Source: Ramlibacter montanisoli
GTDB taxonomy: Bacteria > Pseudomonadota > Gammaproteobacteria > Burkholderiales > Burkholderiaceae_C
Direction: 5' to 3'
Length of the DNA: 64,000 bases
Assembly: GCF_013087525.1 (NCBI RefSeq)
Contig: NZ_JABFCS010000001.1
Coordinates: 4,216,001-4,280,000, forward strand
In this document: positions 13,434 through 25,360 of the stretch, in pieces
Layout: the number at the start of each line of letters is the position of its first letter
Numbering within the stretch: position 1 is the first letter of the stretch
Translations under genes and position numbers: made by a program
The notes under the pieces: generated by a model
Databases searched by the model: none
Told to the model about the DNA's origin: nothing
The model's input: only the letters and a program-made list of their open reading frames with translations

Positions 13434-14401
13434 GTGCTAAGCGTCCTTGCGGTCACTTTTCCCTTCTTCGCCCTGGTGTTCGCCGGCTACCTGGCCGCGC
13501 GGCGCCGCGTGCTGCCCTTCGAGGCGATCGGCGGCCTCAACACCTTCGTGCTGTTCTTCGCGCTGCCCTGCATGCTGTACCGCTTCGGCGCCAGCACGCC
13601 GATCGCGCAGATGCTCGACCCGGTCGCCATGGCGGTGTGGCTGGCGTGTGCACTGCTGGTGGTGGCCGGCACCGTGAAATTCAGCATGAACGAGCGCATC
13701 CGCTGGAACGACGCTTCCTTCGGCGCGCTGGTGGCCGCCTTCCCCAACACGGGCTTCATGGGCGTGCCGCTGCTGGTGGCGCTGCTCGGCGCGCAGGCGG
13801 CCGGGCCGGCGATCCTCACCATCTCGATCGACCTGGTGATCACCAGCTCGCTGTGCATCGCGCTGTCCAGGCTGGACGGCGCCGACGAACACGGCGCCGC
13901 GCTGGCGGCGAAGAAGGCGCTCAAGGGCGTCGCGCTGAATCCCATGCCCTGGGCCATCCTGCTCGGGGGCTGTCGTCCGCCTTCGCCTGGAGGCCGGTGG
14001 CGCCGGTGATGAACACCATCGGCCTGCTGGCCGATGCCGCCTCGCCGGTAGCCCTGTTCACCATCGGGGCCGTGCTGGCGCGCTCGCAGTTCGTGGCCGC
14101 GCAGGGCGAGCACGGGCCGCTGCCGCTGCGCGACTTCGTGCCGGTGTCGCTGGTCAAGCTGGTGGTGCATCCCCTGATGGTGTGGGGCGTGGGCCTCGCG
14201 GTGCGCGCGGCGGGCGTGCCGCTGGATGCCTTCACGCTCACGGTGATGGTCCTGGTGGCGGCCTTGCCCAGCGCCAGCAACGTGTCGGTGCTGGCGGAGC
14301 GCTTCGGCGCCGACACCGGACGCATCGCCCGCATCATCCTGCTGACCACGGCGGCGGCCTTCCTCACCTTCTCGGCGGCGGTGGCGCTGTTGAAGCAGTG
14401 A
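13434..14401 (+). CDS. AEC-family auxin-efflux-type transporter (one-base frameshift)
   Basis: This is a membrane permease of the auxin efflux carrier (AEC, bile/arsenite/riboflavin transporter) superfamily, about 322 residues with roughly ten hydrophobic helices. The family core is visible as ALVAAFPNTGFMGVPLLVALLG and, in the second half, VALFTIGAVLARSQ and ALPSASNVSVLAERFG. The frame breaks at the G run 13965-13969; one more G gives LLGGLSSAFAWRP. The GTG at 13434 is preferred because AAGGA precedes it; an in-frame ATG at 13410 is an alternative. It is divergent from the helicase. In Burkholderiales, AEC proteins often export or import small organic acids, but no substrate can be assigned here. 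Confidence 0.85.
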
Positions 14402-14688
14402 AGCGGCTGGCCGTCGCAGCGACCTGCGCGCTGCTCGCATCCTGCGTGCTGGTGCCGCGCACGGTGCACGGCTGGGACCCGGAGTGCCGCGTCACCGTGC
14501 GCAGGATGGAGCTGGAACCGGTGCAGATAGCCTCCATCCAGCATTGCCACAACGAAGGCTGCCTTGCGCTGCTGGCCGCCGCCGGCGCCACCGCCGCCGC
14601 CAGCGCGGTGATCTCCGGCAGCATCACCATCGTCGGCAACGTCGTCTACTGGCTGGAAGAACGCGGAAGCTGCAAGCGCGCGTCGTAG
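14398..14688 (+). CDS. Small lipoprotein
   Basis: The 96-residue product begins with a lipoprotein signal (MKRLAVAATCALLASC, lipobox LLASC). The mature region has three further cysteines (CRVTVRRMEL, HCHNEGC) and a central Ala-rich hydrophobic segment (LLAAAGATAAASAVISGSI), possibly a membrane or glycine-zipper-like helix. The GTG start at 14398 overlaps the stop of the AEC gene (GTGA), so it is translationally coupled to the transporter. Family and role are unknown. Confidence 0.7.
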   Translation: MKRLAVAATCALLASCVLVPRTVHGWDPECRVTVRRMELEPVQIASIQHCHNEGCLALLAAAGATAAASAVISGSITIVGNVVYWLEERGSCKRAS

Positions 14689-14754
14689 CCGCGCTCGGGT
14701 GGACGGCAGTGCATTGCCGACGGACGGACAGCGCTGTGCCGTTCTGCCAACAAG

Positions 14755-14779
14755 GCGCCGCCATGCGGCCTGGCGGCGC
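14755..14779. terminator. GC-rich hairpin after the small lipoprotein gene
   Basis: A perfect 8-base inverted repeat (GCGCCGCC / GGCGGCGC, 9-base loop) lies 67 bases after the lipoprotein stop and just before the promoter of the next gene, as expected for a terminator separating two units. There is no T tract. Confidence 0.4.
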
Positions 14780-14808
14780 TGACACAGCGCGCACTCACCC
14801 CCTATATT
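14779..14808 (+). promoter_or_regulatory. Sigma-70-type promoter for the DUF1877-like gene
   Basis: CTGACA at 14779-14784 and TATATT at 14803-14808 are separated by 18 bases, close to the sigma-70 consensus and unusually AT-rich for this window. The predicted start of transcription is about 35 bases before the ATG at 14849, which has a strong GGAGGAG ribosome site. Confidence 0.6.
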
Positions 14809-14848
14809 CCTTCGAACGAGGCCGGCGAGCCTCGGAGGAGGAGAGAGC

Positions 14849-15265
14849 ATGAGCACTGCCGGCGGCTTCTACGCGCTGTCCGACGACCAGTTGAAGCGCC
14901 TGCTCGCGGGCGAGCTCGCCTACGCGGGTTTTCTCGGCAAGGGCGGCGGCGAGCAGCCGCGCGAGCTGCATGCCGAAGCCCTGCAGGTCTGGTACGAACT
15001 GAGCCAGGTGCTGCAGGGAGAAGCCGCCTGCGGCGCCGAGCAGACTGACAAGATCCCGACGATGGTGGGCTACTCGTTCTCGCCGCAGGTGCAGGCCACC
15101 GCGGCCAGGCTCGCGGGCCTGCCGGATGCCGAGATCCGCACGCGCTGCGAAAGCGCGCTGATGGAAGCGACGCCCGACCAGGTGGTCGCCGCGGTGCAGG
15201 GACTCAAGGCCTTCTACCAGCGTGCCGCCCAGAACAAGGACGCGGTGCTGTTCCGCGTCGCCTGA
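14849..15265 (+). CDS. YfbM/DUF1877-like protein
   Basis: The 138-residue cytoplasmic protein has the pattern of the DUF1877 (YfbM) family. It opens with a short FYALSDDQLKRLLAGE stretch and a mid-region with an aromatic Trp-Tyr (QVWYELSQVL). The C-terminal half carries TRCESALMEATPDQVVAAVQGLKAFYQRAAQ, as in family members whose tail contacts a deep cleft. The family's biochemical role is unknown. The start is firm: a strong AGGAGGAG ribosome site lies 6-13 bases upstream and a sigma-70-type promoter precedes it. The family call rests on overall pattern and is moderate. Confidence 0.65.
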   Translation: MSTAGGFYALSDDQLKRLLAGELAYAGFLGKGGGEQPRELHAEALQVWYELSQVLQGEAACGAEQTDKIPTMVGYSFSPQVQATAARLAGLPDAEIRTRCESALMEATPDQVVAAVQGLKAFYQRAAQNKDAVLFRVA

Positions 15266-15301
15266 CCCCACCCACCTGCCGCCCGAGCGGTGCAGTACCC
15301 C

Positions 15302-15685
15302 ATGTCGGCCCAGACCCAGATCCGTTTCGCCTCCCTCGCCGCCGCCGCCTACGGGCTCGTGCTCGTGAGCGGCATCGTCCACCACTTCCAGCGAACGGGC
15401 AGCCTGCGCGCGCTGGTCCACAGCCTGTCGCAACCCGCGGTGTGGATCGCGCTTCTCATCGCGGCGCTGGTGGCCTTCGGCTTGTGGAAGCGCTACGCCT
15501 GGGCCTGGTGGCTGGGGGTGGGGGCCGCCGCCGCCTACCAGGTCTTCCGCATCACCCTGGCCTACGTGCAGGGCGGCGCCTTCGGGCGTGTGCCGGGCTT
15601 CGCGACCCTGCTGGCATTGGCGCTGCTGGTCGTCCTGCTCGTGCTGCTGCTGCCACGCAAGGCGCGGCTCGGTTGCAGCCGGTGA
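15302..15685 (+). CDS. Small four-helix membrane protein
   Basis: The 127-residue protein has four hydrophobic segments, roughly residues 10-28, 47-63, 69-87 and 101-119, separated by short charged loops, and an Arg-rich C-terminus. The ATG at 15302 was chosen; a GTG at 15290 would add four residues. It lies between the DUF1877-like gene and another small membrane protein gene, all on the plus strand with gaps under 40 bases. The four genes 15302-16853 may form one envelope-related unit. No family is recognised. Confidence 0.6.
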   Translation: MSAQTQIRFASLAAAAYGLVLVSGIVHHFQRTGSLRALVHSLSQPAVWIALLIAALVAFGLWKRYAWAWWLGVGAAAAYQVFRITLAYVQGGAFGRVPGFATLLALALLVVLLVLLLPRKARLGCSR

Positions 15686-15695
15686 ACGGCCTGCC

Positions 15696-16082
15696 ATGAA
15701 GCACTGGATGAAATCCTGGAACGGCAACGCGCTGCTGGCATGGCTGGCGGTGCTGGCCTTCGCGGCCGCCGCATTGTGGCCGCGCGTGTTCGAGGGCGAC
15801 ATCCCGCTCGTTGGATTGCGCGCGCTGTCGGACCTGCGCATCGGCGTGCCGCTGTCGCTGGCCGCGCTGGCGATGGCCGTGTTCCTGTCGGTGCCCGCCT
15901 GGGCCAGCCGCGACGGACTGCTGGTCTGCGCCGGCGCTTCCCTGTGCCTGTTCGCCGTGGTCGCCTACGCGGTCGGTGCGTCGGCGGCGCTGCCCTTCGC
16001 CTTCATCGGCGGCAACATCCTGCGCGAGTCGCGTGCGGCCCGCGCGCGCTCTTCGCCCCTGTGGGCGGAAACCATCCGATAG
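15696..16082 (+). CDS. Small membrane protein
   Basis: The 128-residue protein starts at 15696, 10 bases after the preceding membrane-protein gene. It has three predicted membrane segments (about residues 12-28, 50-66 and 76-96), and a final hydrophobic stretch PFAFIGGNIL followed by a basic tail. Close spacing on both sides suggests co-transcription. No family is recognised and no catalytic motif is visible. Confidence 0.55.
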   Translation: MKHWMKSWNGNALLAWLAVLAFAAAALWPRVFEGDIPLVGLRALSDLRIGVPLSLAALAMAVFLSVPAWASRDGLLVCAGASLCLFAVVAYAVGASAALPFAFIGGNILRESRAARARSSPLWAETIR

Positions 16083-16094
16083 GGAGAGCAAGCC

Positions 16095-16853
16095 ATGCCG
16101 ATCGTCGGCTTCGGACTGTATTTCGCGCTGGCCATCTTCTGCGCGGTCCACGTGGTGCGAACCGGGCAGCCGCTGTACTGGCTGATGATCCTGTTCGCTT
16201 TCCCCATCGTCGGCAGCCTGGTGTACTTCGTGGCGGTCTACCTGCCCAACTCGCGGCTGCAGCGCAACGCGCTGAAGGCCGTGTCGGCCGCCGCCAAGGC
16301 GATCGACCCGCAGCGCGAGGTGCGCGCCGCGCAGGCCGCCTTCGAGGAAACGCCGACCGCGCAGAACCAGATGCGGCTGGCCGCCGCGCTGCTGGACGTG
16401 GGCGATGCGCCGGCGGCGGCGCGGGCCTACGAGGCCTGCATGGCCGGGCCGTTCGCACGCGACCCCGAGATCCGCCTGGGCGCCGCCCGCGCCTGCGTGG
16501 AATGCCAGCGCCATGCCGATGCCTTGCGCCACCTGGAGCCGCTGCGCCGCGAGCAGCCCGACTTCCGCCCCGAGCAGGTCGCGCTGCTGCTGGCGCGCTC
16601 GCTGGCGGGGACTTCCCGCGATGCCGAAGCACGTGCCGAGTTCGCCGAAGCAGAGTCGCGCTTCGGCACCTTCGAGGCCAAGGCGGAATACGCGATCTGG
16701 GCCTACGCCATCGGCGACCGCGTGACCAGCGCACGCCTGCAGGCGGAACTGGACAAGGTCGCCGCGCGTTGGAGCCCGCTCACGCGCGAGCTGAACGAGC
16801 CTTCGCTGCGCCGGCTGCAGGCCGCGAGGGAGCTCGCGGCGAAGACGGCCTGA
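16095..16853 (+). CDS. Membrane-anchored TPR protein
   Basis: The 252-residue protein has two N-terminal membrane segments (about residues 5-21 and 27-49: GFGLYFALAIFC, LMILFAFPIVGSLVYFVAVYL). The N-terminal arrangement resembles the phospholipase D-nuclease N-terminal (PLDc_N-like) membrane module. A cytoplasmic helical repeat region with tetratricopeptide character follows (for example AAALLDVGDAPAAARAYEACM and ARACVECQRHADALRHLEPL). Such proteins are usually scaffolds or assembly factors. Its stop lies only three bases from the stop of the convergent phospholipase D-like gene. The specific role is unknown. Confidence 0.7.
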   Translation: MPIVGFGLYFALAIFCAVHVVRTGQPLYWLMILFAFPIVGSLVYFVAVYLPNSRLQRNALKAVSAAAKAIDPQREVRAAQAAFEETPTAQNQMRLAAALLDVGDAPAAARAYEACMAGPFARDPEIRLGAARACVECQRHADALRHLEPLRREQPDFRPEQVALLLARSLAGTSRDAEARAEFAEAESRFGTFEAKAEYAIWAYAIGDRVTSARLQAELDKVAARWSPLTRELNEPSLRRLQAARELAAKTA

Positions 16854-16856
16854 GCG

Positions 16857-18115
16857 TCACAACACCGGCGACAGCAGCGCCGCCACCCGCTCGCGCGCCT
16901 TCTCCAGCGCGGGGCGCCGCTGCCAGTCCTGCAGCGTCACCTTCTTGCAGCGCTGCAGGTCCTGCTCGAACACGTTGGTCAGGTGCCGCGCGAATTCGCG
17001 GTCGTACACGTTGAGGTTGGCCTCGTCGTTCAGGTGGAAGGAACGCGGGTCGAAGTTGGTCGAGCCGACGGACGCCAGCAGGCCGTCCACGATCACCACC
17101 TTGCAGTGGTACATGGTCGGCTGGTACACGTGCATCTCCATGCCCGCTTCCAGCAGTTCGCCCCAAAGCGCGCGCGAGGCGTGGCGCACGGTCTGCTGGT
17201 CGATCTTCTTGCCGGGCGTGATCACCCGCACGCGCACGCCGCGCTGCAGCGCCGCCACCAGCGCGACGCGCGCCATCTCGTCGGGCACGAAGTAGGCGCT
17301 GGAGATGTCGATGGTCTTCACCGCCGCCGTGATGGCGATCAGGTACATCAGCTGCATGCTCTCGCTGCCCCCGCTGGGCGAGCTGTGGAACATCTGCGCC
17401 TTCTGCGGCCCGGCATCTTCCAGGGTGGGAAAGTAGTCCTCGCCGTGCAGGATGCGGCCGGTGGTCTTGCTCCAGTTGGACAGCATCACGCTCTGCATCT
17501 GCGCCACCACCGGCCCTTCGACCCGTAGTGCGTGTCGCGCCAGTGCTCCTCGTCCTGCGCGTGGCCGGTCCAGGGCGGCGCGATGCCGACGCCGCCGGTG
17601 AAGCCGATGCGGCCGTCCACGATCAGCAGCTTGCGGTGCGTGCGGTTGTTGATGCGGCCCAGGTTGTACCAGCGCAGCGGATGGAAGCGGTGCACCTCCA
17701 CGCCCGCGTCGCGCATGGTGTCCACCATCTGGTTGTCCACCTTGATGCTGCCCAGCCAGTCCAGCAGCACGTGCACCTTCACGCCGGCGCGCGCCCGCTC
17801 GGACAAGGCCCTGGCGAACTCGTCGCCGATCTCGCCCGACCAGTAGATGAAGGTCTCGAACAGCACCGTCTTGCGCGCGCCCCGGATCCCCTCCAGCATT
17901 GCCGGGAAGATCTCGTCGCCGTTGTTCAGCGCGTGCACCTTGTTGCCGCTGACGATGTCGGGGCCCAGCAGCATGCCCATGGCGCGGAAGAACTGCGGAT
18001 GGTCCACCGGGTACAGGTGGGGAATCTCGTGCGTGACGCGGCGCTCCCCGGCGCTGAGGTTCACGTAGAGGAGGGCGGCGATGAGGGCGAGGCCTACGCC
18101 CAGGGCGATGTACAT
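16857..18115 (-). CDS. Cardiolipin synthase/phospholipase D-like protein (one-base frameshift)
   Basis: This is a PLD-superfamily enzyme, probably a bacterial cardiolipin synthase (ClsB/ClsC-like), about 419 residues, with one N-terminal membrane anchor (MYIALGVGLALIAALLYVNL). Both HKD motifs are present: HRKLLIVDGRIGFTGG in the first half and HCKVVIVDGLLASVGSTNFD in the second. The frame changes near 17520-17530; adding one base turns THYGSKG into THYRVEGPVVAQM and joins the halves. It stands alone on the minus strand between the TPR gene and the carboxyltransferase gene. It could also act as a phosphatidyltransferase on other lipids. Confidence 0.85.
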
Positions 18116-18181
18116 CCGTCTTGCGCTTCGTTTGGCGAAGCGTGGATGCTAACGAGACTCGGCAGTCACGGGGGCTCGCCG

Positions 18182-19723
18182 TTACCAGGTGTCGATGAGC
18201 GGCCGGTGCGGCTCGTTGCTCATGCGTGAGGCCGCCAGCCCGCGCGACAGCCACGCGCGCGTCTCGGTGGGGTCGATCACGGCGTCGATCTCGAGCGTCG
18301 CGGCCATGTTCATCGCCTGGCCGGCCTCGTACTGCCTGGCGACCAGCCGCTCGAACAGCGCCTCGCGCTCCGCTCCCTCGGGCACCGCCTCCAGTTCCTT
18401 GCGATAGCCGAGCCGCACCGCGCCTTCCAGCCCCATGCCGCCGAACTCGCCGCTCGGCCAGGACACGGTGGACTCCGGCGCGTGGAAGCCGCCGGCCGCC
18501 ATCGCCATGGCACCGAGGCCGTAGCCCTTGCGCAGCACCACGGCGAACAGCGGCACGCGCAGGTGCGCGGCCGCGATGAACATGCGGCTGACGTGGCGCA
18601 CCTGCGCCTGCTCCTCGATTGCCGGGCCGACCATGAAGCCGGGCGTGTCGACCAGGCTCACGATCGGCAGCCCGTGCGCATTGCACAGCTGCATGAAGCG
18701 CGCCGCCTTGTCGGCCGCATCGGCATCGATCGCACCGCCCAGATGCAGCGGGTTGTTGGCCAGCAGGCCGACCGGGCGCCCTTCGATGCGGCCGAGCGCC
18801 GTGTGGATGCCGGCGCCGAAGCCGGTGCGCGCTCCAGCAGCGAGCCGGTGTCGGCAATGCCGCGCAATGCAGCGCGGCTGTCGTAGGAGCGCAGGCGGTT
18901 CTCGGGCACCACCTGGCGCAGGGCGGCAGTGTCGGGCGCCTCGAAGGTTGCCACGCTGCCCTGGAAGAAGGAGAGGTAGTGGCGTGCCGCGGCCACCGCG
19001 GCCGCCTCGTCGTCCACCAGCACGTCGATCACGCCATTGGCGTGCTGCACCGCGGACGGCCCGATCTCTTCCGGCCGGAACACGCCCAGGCCGCCGCCTT
19101 CCACCATCGCCGGGCCGCCCATGCCGATGTTGCTGTCGCGCGTGGCGATCACCACGTCGCAGCAACCGAGCAGCGCGGCATTGCCCGCGAAGCAGCGGCC
19201 GGCGACGATGCCCAGCACCGGCACCTGGCCGTTCAGGCGCGCGAAGCTGGCGAAGGTGGGGACATGGAGCCCGGCCACGATCGGCATGTCGGTGTCGCCC
19301 GGCCGGCCGCCGCCGCCCTCGGCGAACAGCACCACCGGCAGTTGGTGCTTCAGCGCGATGCCCAGCAGGCGGTCGGTCTTCTGGTGGTTGCGGAAACCCT
19401 GCGTGCCGGCCAGCACCGTGGCGTCGTAGGCGAGCACGGCCGCCTGCGAGCGCTCGGGCGGGAACCAGTCGCCATTGATGCGGCCGATGCCGGTGACCAT
19501 GCCGTCGGCCGGCGTGTTGCGCACCAGGTCGTCCTCGCTGCGCCGGCTGCGCTGCGCCGCGACGGCCAGCGCGCCGTACTCGCTGAAGCTGCCCGCATCG
19601 CACAGGTCGGCGATGTTCTCGCGCGCGGTGCGCAAGCCCAGCGCGTGGCGCTTGTCGACAGCTTGCGCGCGGGCGGCGTCGAGGGTGAGCGCGTGGCGGT
19701 CGAGGACGCGCTGGAGGTCGGGG
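18182..19723 (-). CDS. Acyl-CoA carboxylase carboxyltransferase domain (frameshifted)
   Basis: This is the carboxyltransferase part of a biotin-dependent acyl-CoA carboxylase. From about PDLQRVLDRHALTL (19723) the product runs through the N-terminal (acetyl-CoA-binding) half, with RTARENIADLCDAGSFSEYG, LFAEGGGGRPGDTD and GGPAMVEGGGLGVF. The C-terminal half has VSLVDTPGFMVGPAIEEQA and GYGLGAMAMAAGG, ending at 18182. The frame breaks at 18826-18833, where one lost base joins LLE to ARTGFGAGIHTALG. Upstream, the carrier domain is in another frame across a G/C-rich repeat at 19746-19780, so this may be a carrier-transferase fusion or two adjacent genes. No biotin carboxylase gene is in the window. 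The acyl-CoA substrate is unknown. Confidence 0.82.
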   Translation of the reverse strand, partial: PRPPARPRPPRAHPRRRPRASCRQAPRAGLAHRAREHRRPVRCGQLQRVRRAGRRGAAQPAQRGRPGAQHAGRRHGHRHRPHQWRLVPARALAGGRARLRRHGAGRHAGFPQPPEDRPPAGHRAEAPTAGGAVRRGRRRPAGRHRHADRGRAPCPHLRQLRAPERPGAGAGHRRRPLLRGQCRAARLLRRGDRHARQQHRHGRPGDGGRRRPGRVPAGRDRAVRGAARQWRDRRAGGRRGGRGGRGTPLPLLLPGQRGNLRGARHCRPAPGGAREPPALLRQPRCIARHCRHRLAAGARTGFGAGIHTALGRIEGRPVGLLANNPLHLGGAIDADAADKAARFMQLCNAHGLPIVSLVDTPGFMVGPAIEEQAQVRHVSRMFIAAAHLRVPLFAVVLRKGYGLGAMAMAAGGFHAPESTVSWPSGEFGGMGLEGAVRLGYRKELEAVPEGAEREALFERLVARQYEAGQAMNMAATLEIDAVIDPTETRAWLSRGLAASRMSNEPHRPLIDTW

Positions 19724-19745
19724 CGTGGGGAACCAGGACGGGCTT

Positions 19746-19780
19746 CCTCCCTCCCCTCCCGGGGAGGGCCGGGGTGGGGC
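19746..19780. repeat. REP-like G/C-rich repeat inside or between carboxylase segments
   Basis: The sequence CTCCCTCCCCTCCCGGGGAG followed by GGCCGGGGTGGGG resembles the short palindromic repeats found between genes in many proteobacteria. Here it lies exactly between the biotin-carrier and carboxyltransferase segments. Both relevant minus-strand frames are open through it, reading PRPSPGGEGG or PHPGPPREGREE. It may be a linker derived from a repeat, or true intergenic DNA hidden by an indel. Confidence 0.5.
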
Positions 19781-20001
19781 GCCGTGCGCCACCTCGATCG
19801 TCAGCAGCACCTCCCGCTCCTGCACACCCTCCCCTTCCTCCACGAACCGCTCGCGCACCCGGCCATTGCCCGGGCTGCGCACCTCGTGCTCCATCTTCAT
19901 GGCCTCGAGGATCACCACCACGTCGCCCGCGCGCACCGCGTCGCCGGGGGCGACCAGCCACTGGACGACCTGGGCCTGCAGGGGGAGCGCAGTTCGGTCA
20001 T
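19781..20001 (-). CDS. Biotin carboxyl carrier (biotinyl/lipoyl) domain (frameshifted near start)
   Basis: This is a roughly 70-residue biotinyl-carrier domain with the classic biotinylation motif EAMKMEHEV. It is preceded by WLVAPGDAVRAGDVVVIL and followed by GRVRERFVEEGEGVQEREVLLTIE, the usual hammerhead fold. The start ATG at 20001 gives MTELRSP, after which one base is missing from the G run 19981-19985; restoring it gives SPLQAQVVQW. It carries CO2 as carboxybiotin to the carboxyltransferase encoded immediately downstream. It is either the N-terminal domain of a fused protein or a separate small subunit. The start lies 25 bases from the divergent asparaginase start. Confidence 0.75.
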
Positions 20002-20026
20002 GGCGCGCATTGTGCAGAATCCCTGC

Positions 20027-21036
20027 ATGGCATCCCTCGTACCCCTGGTCGAAACTTCGCGCGGCGGCACCCGCGAGTGCGTGCACTTCGGCGCCCTGGC
20101 CGTCACGGACACGCGGGGCCGCGTGCTCGCGCAGGCCGGGGATCCGCACTGGCTCACCTTCACCCGCTCCACGCTCAAGCCGCTGCAGGCGCTGCCCTTC
20201 GTGCAGGGCGGCGGCGTGCGGCACTTCGGGCTGGACACGTCCCAGCTTGCGCTCCTGTGCGCCAGCCACAACGGCGAACCCATGCACGTGCAGCAGGTGG
20301 AACGCATCCTGGGCAAGGCGGGCGTCGGTTACCGGCGCCTGCAGTGCGGCTGCCACATCCCCATGTTCGCGGAGCTGGGCGACTGGCCGCCGCCCGCGCC
20401 GGGCAGCTACGACGAGCGCCACCACAACTGCAGCGGCAAGCACAGCGGCTTCCTCGCCTACTGCGTGCAGCACGCGCTGGACCTGGATACTTACCTGGAT
20501 CCCGCGCATCCGCTGCAGCAGGCATCCGCGCCAGCGTGGCCGAGGCGGTCGGCCTGCAGGAGCACCAACTGGCCATGGGCATCGACGGTTGCTCGGCACC
20601 GAACTACGCGATGCCGCTCGCGCACCTGGCGCGGGGCTTTGCGCGCCTGGCCAGCGGCACGCGCGATGCGCGCTTCGGCGAGAGCTTCGCGGCCCTGGCC
20701 GATGCGATGACTTCCCATCCGGACCTGGTCTCGGGCACCGGCCGCAACGACCTCGCCTTCATGCAGGCCGGCCGCGGCGACTGGGTGACCAAGGTGGGCG
20801 CCGACGGCGTGCAGGTGGTGGCCAGCCGCAGCCGGGGCGAGGCGCTGGCGCTGAAGCTCAGCGACGGCAGCAAGCTCGCGCTCTACGCCGCGACGGTGGA
20901 GGCGCTGGACCAGCTCGGTTGGCTGGATGCCGCGCAGCGCGAGGCGCTGCGCCCCTGGCGAAACGAGACGATCGCCAGCATCAAGGGCGCCCCGGTCGGG
21001 GAGCGGCGCGCCGTGTTCAGGCTCGAACGGCCTTAG
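20027..21036 (+). CDS. Asparaginase, Rhizobium etli type (AnsA-like; one-base frameshift)
   Basis: This is a cytoplasmic L-asparaginase of the asparaginase II family (PF06089), which is unrelated to E. coli AnsA/AnsB. It has about 336 residues. Diagnostic stretches are visible: TFTRSTLKPLQALPFVQGG, LCASHNGEPMHVQQVERIL, LQCGCHIP, HHNCSGKHSGFLAYC (conserved Cys/His metal-site region), MGIDGCSAPNYAMPL and SGTGRNDLAFM. The frame breaks near 20519-20524; one added G restores LQQGIRASVAEAVG. The ATG at 20027 is used; another in-frame ATG at 20000 precedes it. It is divergent from the biotin-carrier gene and 155 bases upstream of arginase, so the two nitrogen-releasing enzymes are neighbours. Confidence 0.88.
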
Positions 21037-21191
21037 CGGCGCTCTCGTCCAGGGACCGTCCCTGTCCAGCACCGCGCCGGCGATGAAGGCCTTGCGGATG
21101 ACGACCTCGCTGTTGCAGAGCCAGTCGGCCGGCCCGGCTGTCCCGTGCTTGCGACACAATGCGGCCAGCAGCGCAGCGGGAGAAGCACGAC

Positions 21192-22101
21192 ATGACCACC
21201 GTCAGCCTCATCGGAGCCCCCACGGACGTCGGCGCCAGCGTGCGCGGCGCGGGCATGGGGCCGGATGCCTTGCGCGTGGCCGGCTTGGACGAGGCGCTGC
21301 GCGCGCACGGCTTCGAGGTGATCGACCGCGGCAACCTCGCGGGTCCGCCCAATCCCTGGAACCCTTCCGTCAACGGCATCCGCCACCTGCAGGAAGTCGT
21401 TCAATGGAACCGCGCGGTGTTCGACGCCGTCTCCACGTCGCTCGCGATGGGCCACGTTCCGCTGCTGATGGGAGGCGACCACTGCCTGGCCATCGGCTCC
21501 ATCAGCGCCGTGGCGCGGCAGTGCCGGCAGGAGCGCAAGAACCTGCGCGTCATCTGGCTGGACGCCCACACGGACGTGAACACGGAAACCATCAGTCCGA
21601 GCGGCAACATCCACGGCATGCCGGTGTCCTGCCTCCTCGGGCACGGCCCGGCCGACCTCGTGGGCTGGAGCGGCGAGCGCGCGGCGATCGCGGCCGGCGA
21701 GATCGAGTTCATCGGCATCCGCAGCGTGGACGCGCAGGAGAAGCAGGCGATCCGCGCGCTGGGCCTGCAGGTCTTCGACATGCGGCACATCGACGAGCAC
21801 GGCATGCGCAACACCATGACGGAGGTGCTGCAGGACGTGGACGAGGACACGCACATCCACGTGAGCTTCGACCTCGACTGCCTGGATCCGATGGAGGCGC
21901 CGGGCGTGGGCACCGGGGTGCGCGGCGGACCCACCTACCGCGAGATGCAAGCTGTGCATGGAGATGATCGCGGACACCGGGCGGCTGGGCTCGCTCGACG
22001 TGGTGGAGATCAACCCGGCGCTGGACGTGCGCAACCGGACGGCGGAACTGGCTGTGGAATTCATCCAGAGCCTGTTCGGCGCCTCGACGCTGGCGCGCTA
22101 G
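21192..22101 (+). CDS. rocF: Arginase (one-base insertion)
   Basis: Arginase hydrolyses arginine to ornithine and urea using a binuclear manganese centre. The metal ligands are all visible: GGDHCLAIG, DAHTDVNT and SFDLDCLDP, with the glycine-rich MGPDALRVAGL near the start, as in the ureohydrolase superfamily. The start ATG at 21192 is preceded by a GGGAGAAG ribosome site. The product would be 302 residues, but the span is one base too long. Near 21948-21954, CAAGCTG replaces the expected CAGCTG. Removing one A restores the tail LCMEMIADTGRLGSLDVVE, which ends FGASTLAR. The neighbouring asparaginase suggests an amino-acid nitrogen-catabolism pair. Confidence 0.92.
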
Positions 22102-22126
22102 GGCTGCGGCACGGTAGAGTGGGGGC

Positions 22127-24922
<2,796 letters not shown>

Positions 24923-24936
<14 letters not shown>

Positions 24937-25279
24937 CGGGCTGGCCGGCCAGCACGGGGGCGGGGGCCGCCGGCGCGCGCTGCGCCAGCCAGGCCGCGCC
25001 GCTGTCCTCGCCGGTGGTGGCGGCGACGGCTTCGCGCGACTGGATGTACTCGGCGGTCACCTGCGCGCGGGTCTTGCTGCCGGTGAAGGACTGCAGCGGG
25101 TTGAAGTCCTGCGCCCAGGGATTCACGCCGGCGCTGCGGAACTGCTGCAGTTCGGCCTGCACTTCGGCGCGCGACTTCGCGGACGTGAAGGGCGTGTTGT
25201 CGATGGTGATGTCGTCGGCCAGCACGGAGCCGGCGGAGGCGATGAGGACGAGGGCGGCGGCGAGGGACTTGCGGTTCAT
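24923..25279 (-). CDS. DUF4148 exported protein
   Basis: The 118-residue protein has a signal peptide (MNRKSLAAALVLIASAGSVLA) and two copies of the DUF4148 pattern, TSAKSRAEVQAELQQFRSAG and TGSKTRAQVTAEYIQSREAV. It then has an Ala/Pro-rich tail. DUF4148 proteins are small periplasmic proteins, very abundant in Burkholderiales and often induced by stress; their biochemistry is unknown. The gene is preceded at 25361-25401 by two perfect GTGCG-N4-CGCAC sites, about 80-120 bases upstream. That makes it the likely target of a Crp-like regulator. Confidence 0.88.
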
Positions 25280-25360
25280 GATGCTTCCTTGGGTGGTGGT
25301 TGACTGGACGACATCGCGTTGTCCATGCCCGTGACTTTAGGGATGCATCGCTTGCACCGA

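Noticed and set aside
21037..21159. Minus-strand reading RKHGTAGPADWLCNSEVVIRK between asparaginase and arginase
   Set aside because: It resembles a protein fragment but has no start with a ribosome site and no recognisable family; it is left as intergenic.
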